The position numbers and the translations under genes were made by a program. 64,000 bases of DNA from Manihot esculenta. Taxonomy: Eukaryota > Streptophyta > Magnoliopsida > Malpighiales > Euphorbiaceae. The DNA is taken from assembly GCF_001659605.2 (NCBI RefSeq), contig NC_035174.2, positions 26,175,027 through 26,239,026 on the forward strand, read 5' to 3'. Of this stretch, positions 1 through 12,864 are shown piece after piece; within the stretch, counting starts at the first letter, position 1; each line of letters opens with the position of its first letter. The notes under the pieces are model-generated. The model saw only the letters and a program-made list of their open reading frames with translations. It was not told the origin of the DNA and made no database searches.

Positions 1-1824
1 ACTGAATCAAAAAATAAAATAAAATAAAAAATTCCTGACTACCACATTAATAAGAAACCCAACAAAATTCACATGAAAAAACAAACCAGCGAACACCATC
101 AAGGAAATACATTATCCAGTTCAATCCACAAAAACAGTAACATATAGCTGGAGAGCAAGGAGGAAAGGGAGAAAAAAAAAAAAGAGAGAGAGAGAGATGT
201 GGCGATAGCCAACTGCCGAGGCATTGTCCTGAATTGTCTGACGGTTAGATTTTCCCTTAACCAGCCCCATCAAGCAGTAATTTAAGTTTAATATCGCAGA
301 GGAAAAGAACAAATCAGCTTTTACAAGATGGGAACACAATATATCAAATTTAGCATTAGAATTCTAGTTGAATCATTATAAAATTATTTTCCCAACATTA
401 CTCATGCCTAGTGCAATGAACACATAAGCTTTAGTCACTTGCAGCTGACAAGAACACAAAGAAGTAGCAATATCAAGCAACTTGGTGTATGCACCACATA
501 AGCAAAGCACAATCATTTAATCACGGGCATTAGAAACAACTTCAGCAACTTGCAAAGAAAATTTTAAGGACAACCTACGGCAGTATAATAGATATTTGTC
601 TGCACATGACATTAGGCAAGCTTACAAGTCAAAGCAGGTCTTTTGGAATTGATCCCAAGCCAGCAACACACATAGGCAGCCATCATCAATATCAAAACTG
701 CTAGTATCATTACCGACCCGATCCCATCAACAAGGGCAGCAACAGCCCGCTACAGATGGTTTATTCATTAGTACTCGCATAAGTTACCCTCGAACCCATG
801 AATATGAAACAACAGAACAGGCATCAGCTGCCACTTCACAGCTACCATCACGGACTCGTATGCTACTTGCTACATTAAGCAACATGAGTCAAACTTCACA
901 TGCTAAACATGGTAAAACTCTAATGAATGCCCCAAACAAATAATTAAACCAAAACATGTTACCATGTACAATTAAGTGCAGCATATTATGTTTGATTTTA
1001 GTATCAGCAAAAGAACTACTGTGTAACAGGTCCCATTTCATGTGCAGCATCAGCTACAGGTAAACACGTTCATCTTGTGTCGACCTTCTAAACCACCACA
1101 GCAACTACTATCCCAAATGAGGAACATTTTCCCAAAGTAAAACAAATGCCACAGGAAAATCAGGTCCACATCAGACACCTGGATGACACAAAGTGCTTCA
1201 AAAACCAAGGTGACTTCATTTCTTACCAATCATTAGATAATTTTGAGTTACCACTATCACGATCATCCATCTACATTTTACATACAGCATCAACAGCCAC
1301 AAGAGCCACAACTTCAACATTCTGGACATCAGCCCCCATAGGAATCTTCCAGGGAACAGCTATAAAATCCAATAAATGATTTATGGTAAATCAGGACTTC
1401 TATGAAATGAGCCACATGCAAACAACAGTCACAGTTTGAAAACAGGATCCACATAGATCAAAAATGAAAGCAAGACAGGAAGAAAAAGGGAAATAAAACA
1501 TAATAATATAGCTTACAAAACAAAATATTTTACGAATACTAGAACAGAAACCTACAAAAGAAAGGTCCATACATACCAAGCTGACAAAGTAAAGGATGCA
1601 TAAAGTTCAACATAGAAATATTTAGGCACCAAAACAGATCCAACCCTACCAAAACTAGCTCATAAAAATTCTGACTAGAACACTCATGATGCTCATTGGT
1701 CTTCAACATTAGTAACATGGCCATGAGAAATGCACTAGTCATGTCTCCATAAAATTTCCCATGCAACCCGCAAGTTCATTCCTACAAAAAGGGAGGGAAA
1801 AGAAACAAATACATAGATAAGTAA
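1..1824. other. Non-coding region downstream of SC35 coding exons
   Basis: No convincing coding frame is present on either strand. Because the last recognisable SC35 exon (1870-2056) ends at a canonical GTGAGT donor, part of this stretch probably holds the terminal exon and 3' UTR of that minus-strand gene, perhaps with a 3' UTR intron. The terminal exon could not be placed by eye. A GA-rich tract lies near 183-197. Confidence 0.45.
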
Positions 1825-1869
1825 TCAAACTATGAGTGCAAAAAGATGATGGGAGGTGAAACAACTCAC

Positions 1870-4405
1870 ATCAACATCTGAATTTCGTGGGGATGGGCTA
1901 CGAGAGGCGGCATGTCGACCTCTAGGCGAGGCACTTCGTGGAGTTGGGGAACGATCATCACGACTGCGTCTATCCGGGCTTTCAGCCTTAGGGGGAGAAT
2001 TCTTGCGGGGGGAAGAACTCCTTTGAGGGCTTGGACTACGTCTAACAGGGGATGCACTGAGATATAGATAAACACCATCAAATGATGATAACGATAATAA
2101 CAATGATAACAACAAAAATAAGAAATAAGGATGGAAGGTATAATCACAAAAATAGAATAAACAATAATGCAAGGATAACAAAGAATCAACTCCTTAAGTC
2201 AACAAGGGTGCATTTATTAGCAAAGTAGTAAACCTATCCGCTGATCGACTGCCACTCCTCCGCTCATCATCATAACGTCCTCTACCCCGTCCTCTAGAGT
2301 AATCAGGACTGGCACTGCGACTCCTGCTCCGACGACGATAGTCTCTGTCCCTTCCACGATTCTTGTCACGCTCATACCTGTCCAAACTCCTGCTACGACT
2401 TCTCTTCTTATGGTCTTTATCTTTATAGTCATCTCGGTACCTGAAGATTTGAAACATCCACCAAAAGGAAACAATATGGTGACTCAGTGACACACTAGCC
2501 TATATATAAAAGCTTAAAGATCACAAATAAAGGCATCACCAAGGGAACTCTCTCCAGCCTCAAATGAATTTTAGCACCATCACATTAACCTATATCTATC
2601 TATCAACGCGCATACACACACAAAAATCAGAGAAGGATCACATATGTTAGCTCACAAGAACAGAGAAGGATCACATATTTTAGATTTGTGGTCTTGACCA
2701 TTAAGTGATATTCTTGTTGGCTTAAAGCAGCAACACCTGTTCTTCAAACTTAAATGAACAGGGAAAGATTAAAAAAGTATGCATTCCATGTGAACAGGTA
2801 AGAAATACCATTATTGCCACAAAAACAGAGGAAAGGGGGAAGAATGCTGATATGAATGTAATATTGTTCCAAACGACACACCCAAACTCATCCTTGGCCC
2901 AAAACAAAAAAGCCAACAAAGAGAAAAGGAGGAATGTCTACCTTCTTCGGGGACTACGGCTCCGTGATCTGTGCCTTGACCTTGGAACAGATTCGACAAT
3001 CCTTCCTTTATGACTGGTACAAAATAACAATGATTGATTAAGCAAATCCAGACAAAAAAAAAGCATCATTATTTATAATAGTAAGGAATTATACTCATGG
3101 TACTCCACAGGAGATGAGGGCAGTCTTACAATGAATCATTCAAGTGCTTTTGTGACAAAATTGGAGTTATAATAGGAGAACAATTTATTAACAGGGAACT
3201 TACATCCTCTCGGCATTGGGTCCATATTTTGCAAACTGAACTGTTATCTCACGCCCATCAACAACTCTTCCTGAAAAAATAAATATTAGGGAAATAAGAA
3301 TGCATGTCTGCAGACATATATCGGAAAAGTGGGAAAAATTAACAGGTACCATCTAGCCTATCCACTGCCTTTTGTGCCTCATCCGCATACTTGTAGCGCA
3401 CAAATGCAAAGCCACGAGAGTCACCAGTCCTAAACAATAACATCAACAATAAGAAGCATTTGTTTAAAAAGGTGAAAGGATTAAGCTAGACAAAACTCAT
3501 TGTCCATTTAATATTAATACAAAAAGAAAAAATATAAGGTTAACATCCTTAATTTGCGTCTAGCAACCTTTACTCCATGAACCCATTACCCCAAAGTGAA
3601 AATTTTTTGGGTGTACAATAAAACAGTACCACATGCGTTGACATGCCAAAACCCAAGCCGCAAATTAAACAGCATGTGCTCAAATTTTTTATTAAAACAT
3701 TCAAAATAGAAAACATAACATGATAATACTCCACAACTTAGATACTGATACACTAGTTGTATCACTTGATAGCATTAAATCAAATATGAAGTACCTACTG
3801 CAAATTACATAATCAAAAGTCGCCGTTTTATTCAAATTTTGCTTTGAGAAAATGGCCATAGCATGCCCTTCACCCCTTCCAAGGTTTGCAACAATAACAG
3901 ACGTGCCCACTAGTTATGCGTGGAAATCGAAACCACAAATCCATATATAAGATTGATACATTCCCATCGACATTGACCAGTCTCTACATTCCCTCATTCA
4001 ATAAACAATCATTTCAATTTTTTTCAAGGAATAAATATAATCAAAATTTGTATTACGGGATTTTCAACAAGAGATCCATAGAAAAAAAAAAAAAAAACGC
4101 AATCGCACGCAAAATTGTAAATGATAAAATTCAATTTTTAAAAAAAAAAGGAAATTGGGAATCACCTTCGATCTCTGGGGATGAAGATGTCAACTACCTT
4201 CCCGTACTTGTCAAAAAGCGGAAACAAATCATCAGCAGTAGTACCTAATCAAGCAAGAAACCATAATCCATAACTAAAAGAACCCCAACAGAAAATCAGC
4301 AGGAGAGAGAGAGAGAGGTGGGTACTTACGGAAGGTGATGTTGAGGACAAGGAGAGAGTAGGTGTCAGAGATATCCGGAGGGCCAGACCTGCCGAAGTGA
4401 GACAT
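1870..4405 (-). CDS. SC35: SR splicing factor SC35-type (RRM + RS domain), 7 coding exons
   Basis: Nuclear serine/arginine-rich factor that binds exonic enhancers and recruits U1/U2 components during pre-mRNA splicing. Exons read from splice signals (minus strand): 4330-4405, 4166-4244, 3350-3429, 3204-3270, 2942-3013, 2234-2440 and 1870-2056. All junctions have GT donors and AG acceptors, and the phases join to 256 codons. The start is the ATG at 4405, giving MSHFGRSGPPDISDTYSLLV. One RRM covers about residues 16-95; RNP2 is LLVLNI and RNP1 is RGFAFVRY. From about residue 105 the chain is an RS domain with RSRSRSPRR, an RGRGRGRYDDE patch and many SP dipeptides, ending SPSPRNSDVD. After that the frame either reads through the intron to a stop at 1825 or splices to a tiny terminal exon not located. 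Gene model and family are secure; the 3' end is not. Confidence 0.93.
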
Positions 4406-4525
4406 TTTTGGTTTCTAGAGAGTGGATGCAGAGAGAGAGAGCGATAGAAGATTGAGATAGGATTAGGGTTTGTAAGCTTTTCGGTGGAATAACTATCTTT
4501 AACATTCGGCTTTGTATATATGTAA
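4406..4525 (-). promoter_or_regulatory. SC35 5' UTR and core promoter
   Basis: The sequence just upstream of the ATG is a pyrimidine/GA-rich leader with a CT microsatellite at about 4430-4442, typical of plant 5' UTRs. A TATA-like TATATAC (minus strand) lies near 4515-4521, about 110 bp upstream of the ATG. A second GA run at 4303-4316 is inside intron 1. The transcription start was not determined. Confidence 0.5.
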
Positions 4526-7289
4526 TAAGAGTACGTAATTGCCCTTAGATTTTCCGTTTATTTCTCTTTTCTGCCATTATCCTTTCATAATTAAACAATT
4601 GGCTAAAATGTCAATTTCATCTCGTGATCCAAATTCTACTAGATATATAACTCACAGTTTAAGATTAATGACAAATTTATTTTGCCTTTTTAAAAATAAT
4701 TCAAAGGCAAATTGAACAAAATATAAAATTTAACATTTTTAATCCTTGTTATATAATTTAACAGTAAATTAAATATTTTGGCCGTTAATAATTTATTAAT
4801 AGTAGTGTCCTATTTTAAGAGATAAAAATTATTCACTAAAGAATAAAATTATATAATTATTTATTTATTAATTATTATCTGTAATACATTTATTATTTAT
4901 TTATTAGAAAATTGAAAAATATTTTAAAAAATAATAAGAATATTAATTTTCTTTTACCATGTAAAATACATTTGCATTAAAAGCACAATAACCATAAAAA
5001 AGCAAGTTACATTAAAGTATAGAATGTGGCTGGTCCGTTTGTAAAACCAAATGGCATAATGTGGCTGGTGCGTTTATAAGACTAAAGGGCATAATAAGGG
5101 ATTCAAATAATTCATACCTCGTTATACATGTAGTTTTCGATTTATCTCCATCGACAATTTCAACTCAAAAAATCACTCAAGTTGTATATCACTTAATTTA
5201 ATCTATCGAACTAAGTCAGTCTTAACTTCTCAATGGATGGCTCAAAATTAGTCCACAACCCAAAATAGAAATCTAATAACGAAAGTCATTCAACTCTTAT
5301 CAGAAAGAAGTATTGTCTATCATCGACAACATCGATAACGAGATAGAAAAATAGCTAAAGAGATACCAACAATTGTGATTGGCTTGCATGCAAAGAAAAA
5401 TAAGTAAACAACAACACAACAAATACAATCGACTGTCAAGACACCTCCATAATCAGCACTATAGCCAAACCTCACAAGCCCACCATCGATTATCGTCGCA
5501 GACTTTAAAGGCCATCATCATTGTTTATAAAAAAAAAAGACCGATCCATGACACTTTCACTCTCTAGATAGATATGAAGTAGTCAAATAAAATCTCTCGT
5601 GTTTTAACACTAAAAAATTCATTGTCTCATATTTAATCGATAATCAAATTTAAACCCATATAAACTAAATATAACTGAATGAATAAAACAAATCAAAAAA
5701 CCAAAGAAAAAAAAAATATACTTACTGACGATATTGAACTCGCTCAACCTAAAGACAGAAGAGTCCAGTAGTCGGTCGCATTCTTATTATTCTCCTCTCT
5801 TTTTTTCTTCTCTCTTCACTAACGTCTTTTTATGAGCTTATTTTTTTAGGCCTATTACTAAGATTAATAAAGGCAGAGCTTATTTTTTTAGGCCTATTAC
5901 TAAGATTAATAAAGGCATGCATATTTTAGTCTATTATATATATATATATATATATAATATGATAGTATTTGAAATTTTCAATTAATTTTTATTAGAAAGT
6001 TTTAGAAAAGTATTGGAAATAAGATAGGAAGGAATAACCCAATCATTATTTGATTTTTTTATTTTAAAATTTTAATGCTAATTAACCATTTTTAGATGAA
6101 TTCTATAAAGTATATATTATTTCCGCAATAAAATTGTGAACATAAAATATATTTTTCACATATGAACACTATCCAAATAAATTACACATTTTAAATTTTG
6201 CTAATAAAATTAAATTAAAGACACCACAAATATTATTTTAATAGAAAGATGTTAAAAAATATTAGTTTGTTATACCCAGTTAAGATAGTGTTTAGCTCAA
6301 TTTATAAAAAATAGTTACAAAAACCTAGTATTTATAAGCTATTTAAAGTTAATATAATTTAAAATTAGAAAAAATATTATTTGGTTCTAGTGATATAGAA
6401 AAATCTATTAATTAATTTATCAATTTAAAAAATATATTAAAATATTCATGATATTTTAAAAATTTTAGTAATTAATCTTTTCGTTACTATTTCAAAAAAA
6501 AATCTTTGTCGTTAATTTAATTATTAAAGTGTTGTAAAAAAATTTAAAATATCTTTAATACATAGAGATTAATTAATAGATATTTTATAAAATTAAAGTC
6601 TTGTTTGGATGACCATTTCCTATTATTTCATTAATGTATGGTTTTTCATGATATTGTTTCTATTTTATGGTTTATAATATAGTGTGCTATAGGATGTTTG
6701 CAAAAATCATATAGTTTATCATTTTTATTTATTTTTTTTTGAAATAGGATTAGAGATTGGGGAAGTAGAATTAAAATCTTTTATATTTACTCAGATATAT
6801 CTACCACCAAACTAAGTCTGTGAGTGCGTTTATCATGATTTTATAATCATTGTTTGTTTGGTTTGATTGTGTAATATTGTTCCAAATACTAATTAAATTA
6901 TCTAAATATTTTCATTATTTTTGTATGCAATTTGATTATTAATTCCTTACTTTTATACTTATTTTATATTTATTTTAATTCACAAAGCATCGTCCAATGT
7001 TTTTTTTTAAATATATTTAATATGTTAATTATTATTAAATATTTGTTAATAACATTGACATTCATAATTAATTAATGAGGATGATTATTTGGTTGGAGAG
7101 ATTAGTTTGATTAATTAAATTAAATAATTGTTGTAAGGGTAAATTGGTCATATATAAAATATCTGAGGGCAAAAGAAGAAATAAAATTTTATAATAATGC
7201 AAAACTACCAATTTAGCTGGCTTTTCTTTCCGTTACTCATTTTGAAATGATCCATCAACCTTTTCTACCCTTTTTGATGCACTTCCGTA
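4526..7289. other. AT-rich intergenic spacer
   Basis: Very AT-rich, with no coding frame longer than expected by chance and no family recognised. It contains a tandem duplication at 5834-5917 and a TA microsatellite at 5933-5956, listed separately. Confidence 0.6.
5834..5917. repeat. Perfect 42-bp tandem duplication
   Basis: Two adjacent identical 42-bp copies (5834-5875 and 5876-5917), each starting GAGCTTATTTTTTTAGGCC and ending AATAAAGGCA. A TA dinucleotide run follows at 5933-5956. It looks like a recent slippage or unequal-exchange product in spacer DNA. Confidence 0.9.
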
Positions 7290-8532
7290 GTGTTCCGTTT
7301 TTTTATTAACCTCTCAATCTCGTCTTTCAGCTGCCAGCCGGTACTCTTCCATTATGTGTTTGTGGTCTTCTTGTCATTTTTACTAATCCACATTAGAATA
7401 TGCGTTTATGAGTCATTTAATGTGATATATTTCTTATACTTACCTCGATCATTCCTTTTTCGGGAGATCGGGTAACTTTTATGGTCTCCCTCATATCTTT
7501 ACTTTTTTGGCTTTGGGCCTTGATTTTGGCCTATCCTTTTGTCCTCTTCTCGTCCTTCCCAGCACCTTTGAGCAGCCCATACCAGCTTCTATTCAGCGTC
7601 CTTCAGAACATCATATGATGGCTCTTCTTCATTGGACTTGTCCTTCTCTTTAGACTACGTATGGATTGCCTCTGTTCTGAGTCCTTGAGGTATCTACGGA
7701 GACTTCCTCCCTTCCCCTAGGAGCCATGAATGATGAATCTTTCCAAACTTTGTATTGCTTGAAAATAACGTGCAACCTTCTAATGTATTGTAGTATTTGC
7801 TCAATAATCAGATTATTGGGATTTATTTCGTTGACCATAGAGGATGTGTTTTGTCTATTGTCAGTAGTGGAAAAAATAATAGCATCTTTATCGGTAGCAA
7901 CCTTAGCAGCAACTTGTGAATTACTAGCCATTTCGAGAGAAAAAATGGAGAGATTTCTTTTCTAAGAGAAAATAAATAAGAGACCGGCTTTAATCCAAAT
8001 GAACTGAAAGGATTCAAAGGATTCCTGGCAATATAACCAAATGATGCGGCCGAAAGTAGAGTTGTGCTTTGATTGACTAAATTTGCAAGAAGAGAATGTG
8101 AGGTGGTGGATGCTTACGGCAGCCACTCCGACGTTTAAGTCAATAAACTAGAAAATAGAGTGAATATAGAACTTGAGAGAAGTTGTGCCAGAGAATTGTA
8201 TACATTTGCCTCTGTAATCGTCCCCATTTATATTGTAAGAAGGTGGGGATAAATATAGCATTTTCTGATAGTCCAGCAATGATGTAGCCGGCTCGTTGTT
8301 AAGGAATCTTCACAGGCTAATTAGTCGAGAATCCCGTGATCACAGGTGTGAAAGGGATCTGCTGGATTATAGCTATTAACAGTAACTTCCTTATGGAACC
8401 TCGCCCTAAAGTTGAAAGAGCGAGTCTGTCCGACCTGACATCGACCTGAAACTCCAGGGTTTTCCTTTCTACAGATGGAACCGCGCATTGGTTTATCAGA
8501 TTTTTACCACGTGGTCTTGTCTTATGGTAACA
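7290..8532 (-). mobile_element. Decayed LTR-retrotransposon 5' end (putative)
   Basis: Read on the minus strand, 8532 to about 7960 resembles a retrotransposon LTR/leader. It begins TGTTACCATAAGAC, has a TATA-like AATATAAATGGGG near 8225-8240, and a C/T-rich leader. A short frame of 93 codons follows (7931-7650), starting MASNSQVAAKVATDKDAIIF, which could be the start of a gag. No PBS, enzyme domain or second LTR was found, so family and boundaries are uncertain. Confidence 0.35.
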
Positions 8533-8559
8533 ATTCACTGCTTACTTTAAATGATTGTT

Positions 8560-9640
8560 ATTTTATATTATGATCCTTAAAATTTTAAAAAATTTACAAT
8601 TTAATTCATATATAAAAAAAATTAAACTCTAAATTCTTAACTCTAATTTTCTTAATTTTCAATATATATCAAAATATTTTATAATAACTTTATATTAATT
8701 TTTTCTCTATTATATAAATTCCTAAATCTTTAAACCATAAATTCTCTAATTTTTAATTTCTAATTTATATAAAATATTTATAACTTTTTTGTATTAAATA
8801 TTTTCTCTACGTGAATCTTTAATCTTTAAATTTAATAATTTTCAATTTATATTAAGATATTTTATTGAAACCTCATATTAAATATTTTCTCAACTCTGTT
8901 AAGATAATAAATTATTTTTCTAAAATTTATATAATTTTTTAAAATATATTACAATTAGTAGATGTATAAAATAAGTAATAAAATAAAACAAAAATATTTA
9001 AATTAAATTATTTATATTAACATGATAGATAAAAAAAATATTTAATGTAACAATGCTATAAAATGTCAAATAATTTAGTTCCTAAAATTTTATTTTGTTA
9101 AGAGAATATTTATTTCATTAAAATTTATCATTGGACTATAATAATTTAATTATTTGAATTTTATTTTTATAATAATTTAGTCTTCATATTTAAAAAAATT
9201 ATTTAAATTTTATAAAAATAATTTATTACCTTAACAGAGTTAAAAAATATTTAATATAAGACTGTAATAAAATATCTTAATATAAATTGAAAATAATAAA
9301 TTTAAAGATTAAGAGTTCGGATCTACATAGTAGAGAAAATATTTAATATAGAATTACTACAAATATTTTGATATAAATTAGTTATTAGAAAATTTAAAAT
9401 TTAAAGATTTAAGAGTTTATATAGTAGAAAAATATAAAATATCTTGATATATATTGAAAATTAAGAAAATTAAAGTTAAGGTTTCAAAGTTTGCATACTG
9501 CAACAGTAAATTTAAGAGAATAAATATTTTATTAACAAAATAAAGATTTAAAAACTAGATTATTTATTATTTAAAATACATAGATTAAATTATAAATTTA
9601 ATTAAATGGTAAGGATTATAATGTAAATTAACTTCTAATA
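8560..9640. repeat. Large imperfect inverted repeat (foldback-like), about 1.08 kb
   Basis: The left arm (about 8560-8950) and right arm (about 9215-9640) are reverse complements of each other with scattered mismatches. For example CAACTCTGTTAAGATAATAA near 8891 pairs with TTATTACCTTAACAGAGTT near 9222, and TCAATATATATCAAAATAT near 8660 pairs with its counterpart near 9440-9460. The spacer of roughly 270 bp is AT-rich and non-coding. Arms this long with no gene fit a foldback or long-TIR MITE. A clear target duplication was not found. Confidence 0.6.
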
Positions 9641-10309
9641 TTATATATATATATAAATATATATAATACAAAGTAATTTTTTTAACTTTAGAAAATAACT
9701 TTTGCCAAATCAGATTTAAGATTTTTTTTTTTTAACTCTTATGGGGCAAACAACCTTATTTTATATTATAATTATCTTTTCAATTGTATTGTTAATTGTA
9801 AATTTTTTGCCTATAATAAAGAAGAAGATACGACATTATTTTATATTTATAGGCTATTGCAAGAAAGAAAAATGTGAGAAGACAAAAAAGGACACGAAAG
9901 GAGGAAATGGCATGTGAAAATCTAGGGGCAAAAGAATGATAATATTTGTATATTACACTCTCTAGGGATAGCTTCTCTTTATTTAATATTATATTAATAT
10001 ATCTCAAATCTTTGGAAGGGACTTTCTAAAAATGTAGGTTCCATGTATACTCTCCTTTTTAATATTTGCTAATAATTATTTTTTTTTATCTTTTAAGATT
10101 TTGTCATAAAAAACAAAAGTTTAGTTTTTCTTATACTTTCTTAGCCACCTAATACTTAGATTGTCAAGATTCTTCTTACATCAAAACAAGTTATATTTAG
10201 GACCATATAATACAATGACAAAAGATCAAAACAAGTTGTATTTAGTACCATATAATACAATGACAAAAGAATTTATAATTAATTGTAATAATAGTTAAAT
10301 AAGTCAATA
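9641..10309. repeat. AT-rich spacer with a 45-bp tandem duplication
   Basis: No gene is seen. Two near-identical 45-bp units lie at 10180-10224 and 10225-10269, each starting ATCAAAACAAGTT and differing at only a few positions. They lie just left of the truncated left end of the Reina-like element. Confidence 0.75.
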
Positions 10310-10347
10310 TTTCTTTTCTTTTACAAGTTTTGACTGGGACCTATCAG

Positions 10348-10359
10348 TGGTATCAGAGC
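10348..10359 (+). other. Primer binding site, initiator tRNA-Met type
   Basis: TGGTATCAGAGC, complementary to the 3' end of plant initiator tRNA-Met, begins one base after the LTR end (...CTATCA at 10346). It fixes the left boundary of the internal region. Confidence 0.9.
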
Positions 10360-10398
10360 TTACTAACCTTCTCTATTTCCTTTCTTTTCTCTTTTCTT

Positions 10399-11720
10399 AT
10401 GGCAACCAACGAAGAACGTATTGAAAATCTCGAAGCTGTAGTTGGACAGCTTCAAAACACTGTTGGACAGCTACAAGGTTCTGTTAGCCAAATGGATCAT
10501 GAGATTAATAGTAATTTACAACAGATTGAGGCAGTTATTTCAAAGTTCTTTGAGATGTCTTTCTCTAACAAAGACGGATCCAGCAGTGTCGGAGATCGAA
10601 GTCAAAATCGATCTGGCCGAGAGGATTCAAGAGAGGGAGGAAAGCCTATTTTTGCTTCTAAACTCGCAAAGATTGAATTCCCTAAATTTTCAGGCGATGA
10701 CCCAACTGAGTGGATGACTAAAGTGGAGCAGTTCTTCGATTACCAAAAAACAGATACCTCTGAAAAGGTGTATTTGGCTTCTTACCACCTCCAGGGTGAA
10801 GCAAATCAATGGTGGAGATGGCTCAAGCGTTCATACGAAGAAGAAGGCAAGGAAGTATCCTGGGACACATTTGTCGAAGAATTATGGTCCCGTTTTGGAT
10901 CAACCGAATGCGAAGACTTTGATGAGTCCCTTTCCAAAATTCGACAAACGGGCCCTCTATGAGACTATCAACGGGAATTTGAACGGCTGGGGAACAAAGT
11001 GAAGGGGTGGACCCAGAAAGCCCTAGTGGAAACCTTTATGGGCGGCCTTAAAACAGAGATATCAGATGGAATTAGAATGTTCACACCCAAGACACTCAAG
11101 GAAGCCATTAATTATGCTCCAATGCGGGATGAACAACTCCAGAGGCAGAAGAAAGCCATTCAAACATTTACCCCACCCAACTTGCTATCGCCAACAAAGG
11201 AAAAGACTGCAACTCCGGTAAAACGCCTTTCATGGGAAGAGATGCAAAAACGCAGGGCTGCTAGGCTTTGTTTCAACTGTGATGCAAAATTCACTCCTAG
11301 GCATAGGTGTGCCAAACCTCAATTGCTTTTGTTATATGGTGGCACTGAGGATGAGGATGAAGATAAGCCAGAAATATCCCTCCATGCTCTTACCGGGTGG
11401 TCTAACTCACAAACCATGAGAGTTCTAGTCAAAATCGGATTCACAGAGATGATTGTCCTCATTGATAGTGGCTCAACTCACAACTTCATCAATGGCAAGA
11501 CAGCAGAATCCCTTAGATTACCGGCAACCGCGCTTAAGCCAAATAAGATGAAAGTCGCCAATGGGAGAACAGTGCAGTGGAAAGTTTGAGGATGTGAATC
11601 TCCTAGTTCAAGGTATACCCTTAACTATTACATTATATTCTTTACCTATAATGGGTTTGGATATGGTGCTAGGAATCTAGTGGCTCCAAAAATTGGGGGA
11701 TGTGAATTGCAATTGGAAAA
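10399..11720 (+). pseudogene. Broken gag and protease of the Reina-like element
   Basis: Gag starts at ATG 10399 (MATNEERIENLEAVV) with a coiled-coil-like N-terminus and a retrotrans_gag core (LAKIEFPKFSGDDPTEWM, then LQGEANQWWRWL). An in-frame TGA at 10960-10962 sits where an Arg (CGA) is expected; the same frame continues to 11589 with the zinc-knuckle-like RLCFNCDAKFTPRHRCAK. Protease active site DSG is in LIDSGSTHNFI (about 11461-11493). A frameshift near 11580 and a TAG (about 11679) where Gln is expected in the conserved VLGIQWL break the protease end. Confidence 0.88.
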
Positions 11721-12039
11721 ACTTAACTATGAAATTCCATTGGAATGAACATCTCCAATTTCTTAAAGGAATTAACAGCTAACTCATTCAACCATATTCC
11801 ACCAAGAAGATGGAGAAAGAGTTAAGACATGGGGGATCTATATTTGCAATCTGCTTCCAAATGCAACAAGAAGTACTTCCAAATGGAATTCATCCAGATA
11901 TGCAATAATTACTCCAACAGTATTCTGATATTTATCAACATCCGACTGAGCTGCCTCCGGATAGGGAAATTAATCATCGCATCCTATTAAAGTAAGGGAC
12001 ATATCCTGTTAACGTTTGTCCCTACAGGTACGCATATTT

Positions 12040-12864
12040 TTAAAAAGCCAAAATTGAAAAGCAAGTTCATGACATGTTAAAATTGGGGCTTATTCGAACT
12101 AGCACAAGTCCTTTTTCTTCTCCTGTTTTACTTGTTAAGAAAAAAGACGGATCTTGGCTATTCTGTACAGATTATAGAGCCCTAAATGTTGTAACTGTTA
12201 GGGATAGATTTTCGATTCCCACTGTTGACGATATGATAGATGAATTACATGGGGCAGCCTACTTCACTAAACTTGACCTTAGGGCGAGGTTTCATCAAGT
12301 AAGAGTTCATCCAGATGACATTCATAAAACAGCTTTTCGTACCCATAACGGTCACTATGAGTATTTAGTCATGCCCTTCGGGTTATGTAATGCCCTCTCC
12401 ACCTTTCAAGCCCTTATAAATTCAATATTCCGTCCATATTTACGCAAATTCTTGCTAGTATTTTTTGATGATGTGTTGATTTATAGCCCCAATTGGACCG
12501 TGCATCTTGAACATGTCAAATTGGCTTTTGAAATATTGCGACAACACCAATTTTTTATTAAGCTCAGTAAATGTGCATTTGGGCCGCAACAGATTGAATA
12601 TTTGGGTCATATTGTGTCTCATGAAGGAGTAATGGTGGATAAAGGAAAAATTAGAACAATGATTGATTGGCCAAAACCTACTAATGTCTCTGATTTACGT
12701 GGTTTTTTAGGCCTTACAGGTTACTACAGAAAATTTGTTCGAAATTATGGCATGATTGCATGACCCTTGACGGATTTGCTAAAGGGAAGGTTTGCTTGGA
12801 TAGAACAGGCAGAGTAATCCTTTACAGATTTAAAGCAAGCAATGTCTTCCACACCAACTTTGGC
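12040..12864 (+). pseudogene. Reverse transcriptase fragment, Reina-like element
   Basis: The open stretch 12074-12763 encodes the RT fingers and palm: GLIRTSTSPFSSPVLLVKKK, then YRALN, KLDLRARFHQ and the catalytic FFDDVLIYS (about residues 130-138). It ends at a TGA (12761-12763) that replaces an expected Arg after GMIA. The frame is cut shortly after by the solo LTR at 12865. The 5' part (11720-12040) is mutated and carries multiple stops. Confidence 0.88.

Noticed and set aside
3916..4248. 110-codon plus-strand frame
   Set aside because: It is antisense to SC35 intron 2 and exon 2 and runs through poly-A tracts, so it is a chance frame.
7726..7965. 79-codon plus-strand frame in the LTR-like remnant
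   Set aside because: It overlaps the minus-strand gag-like frame antisense and shows no domain.
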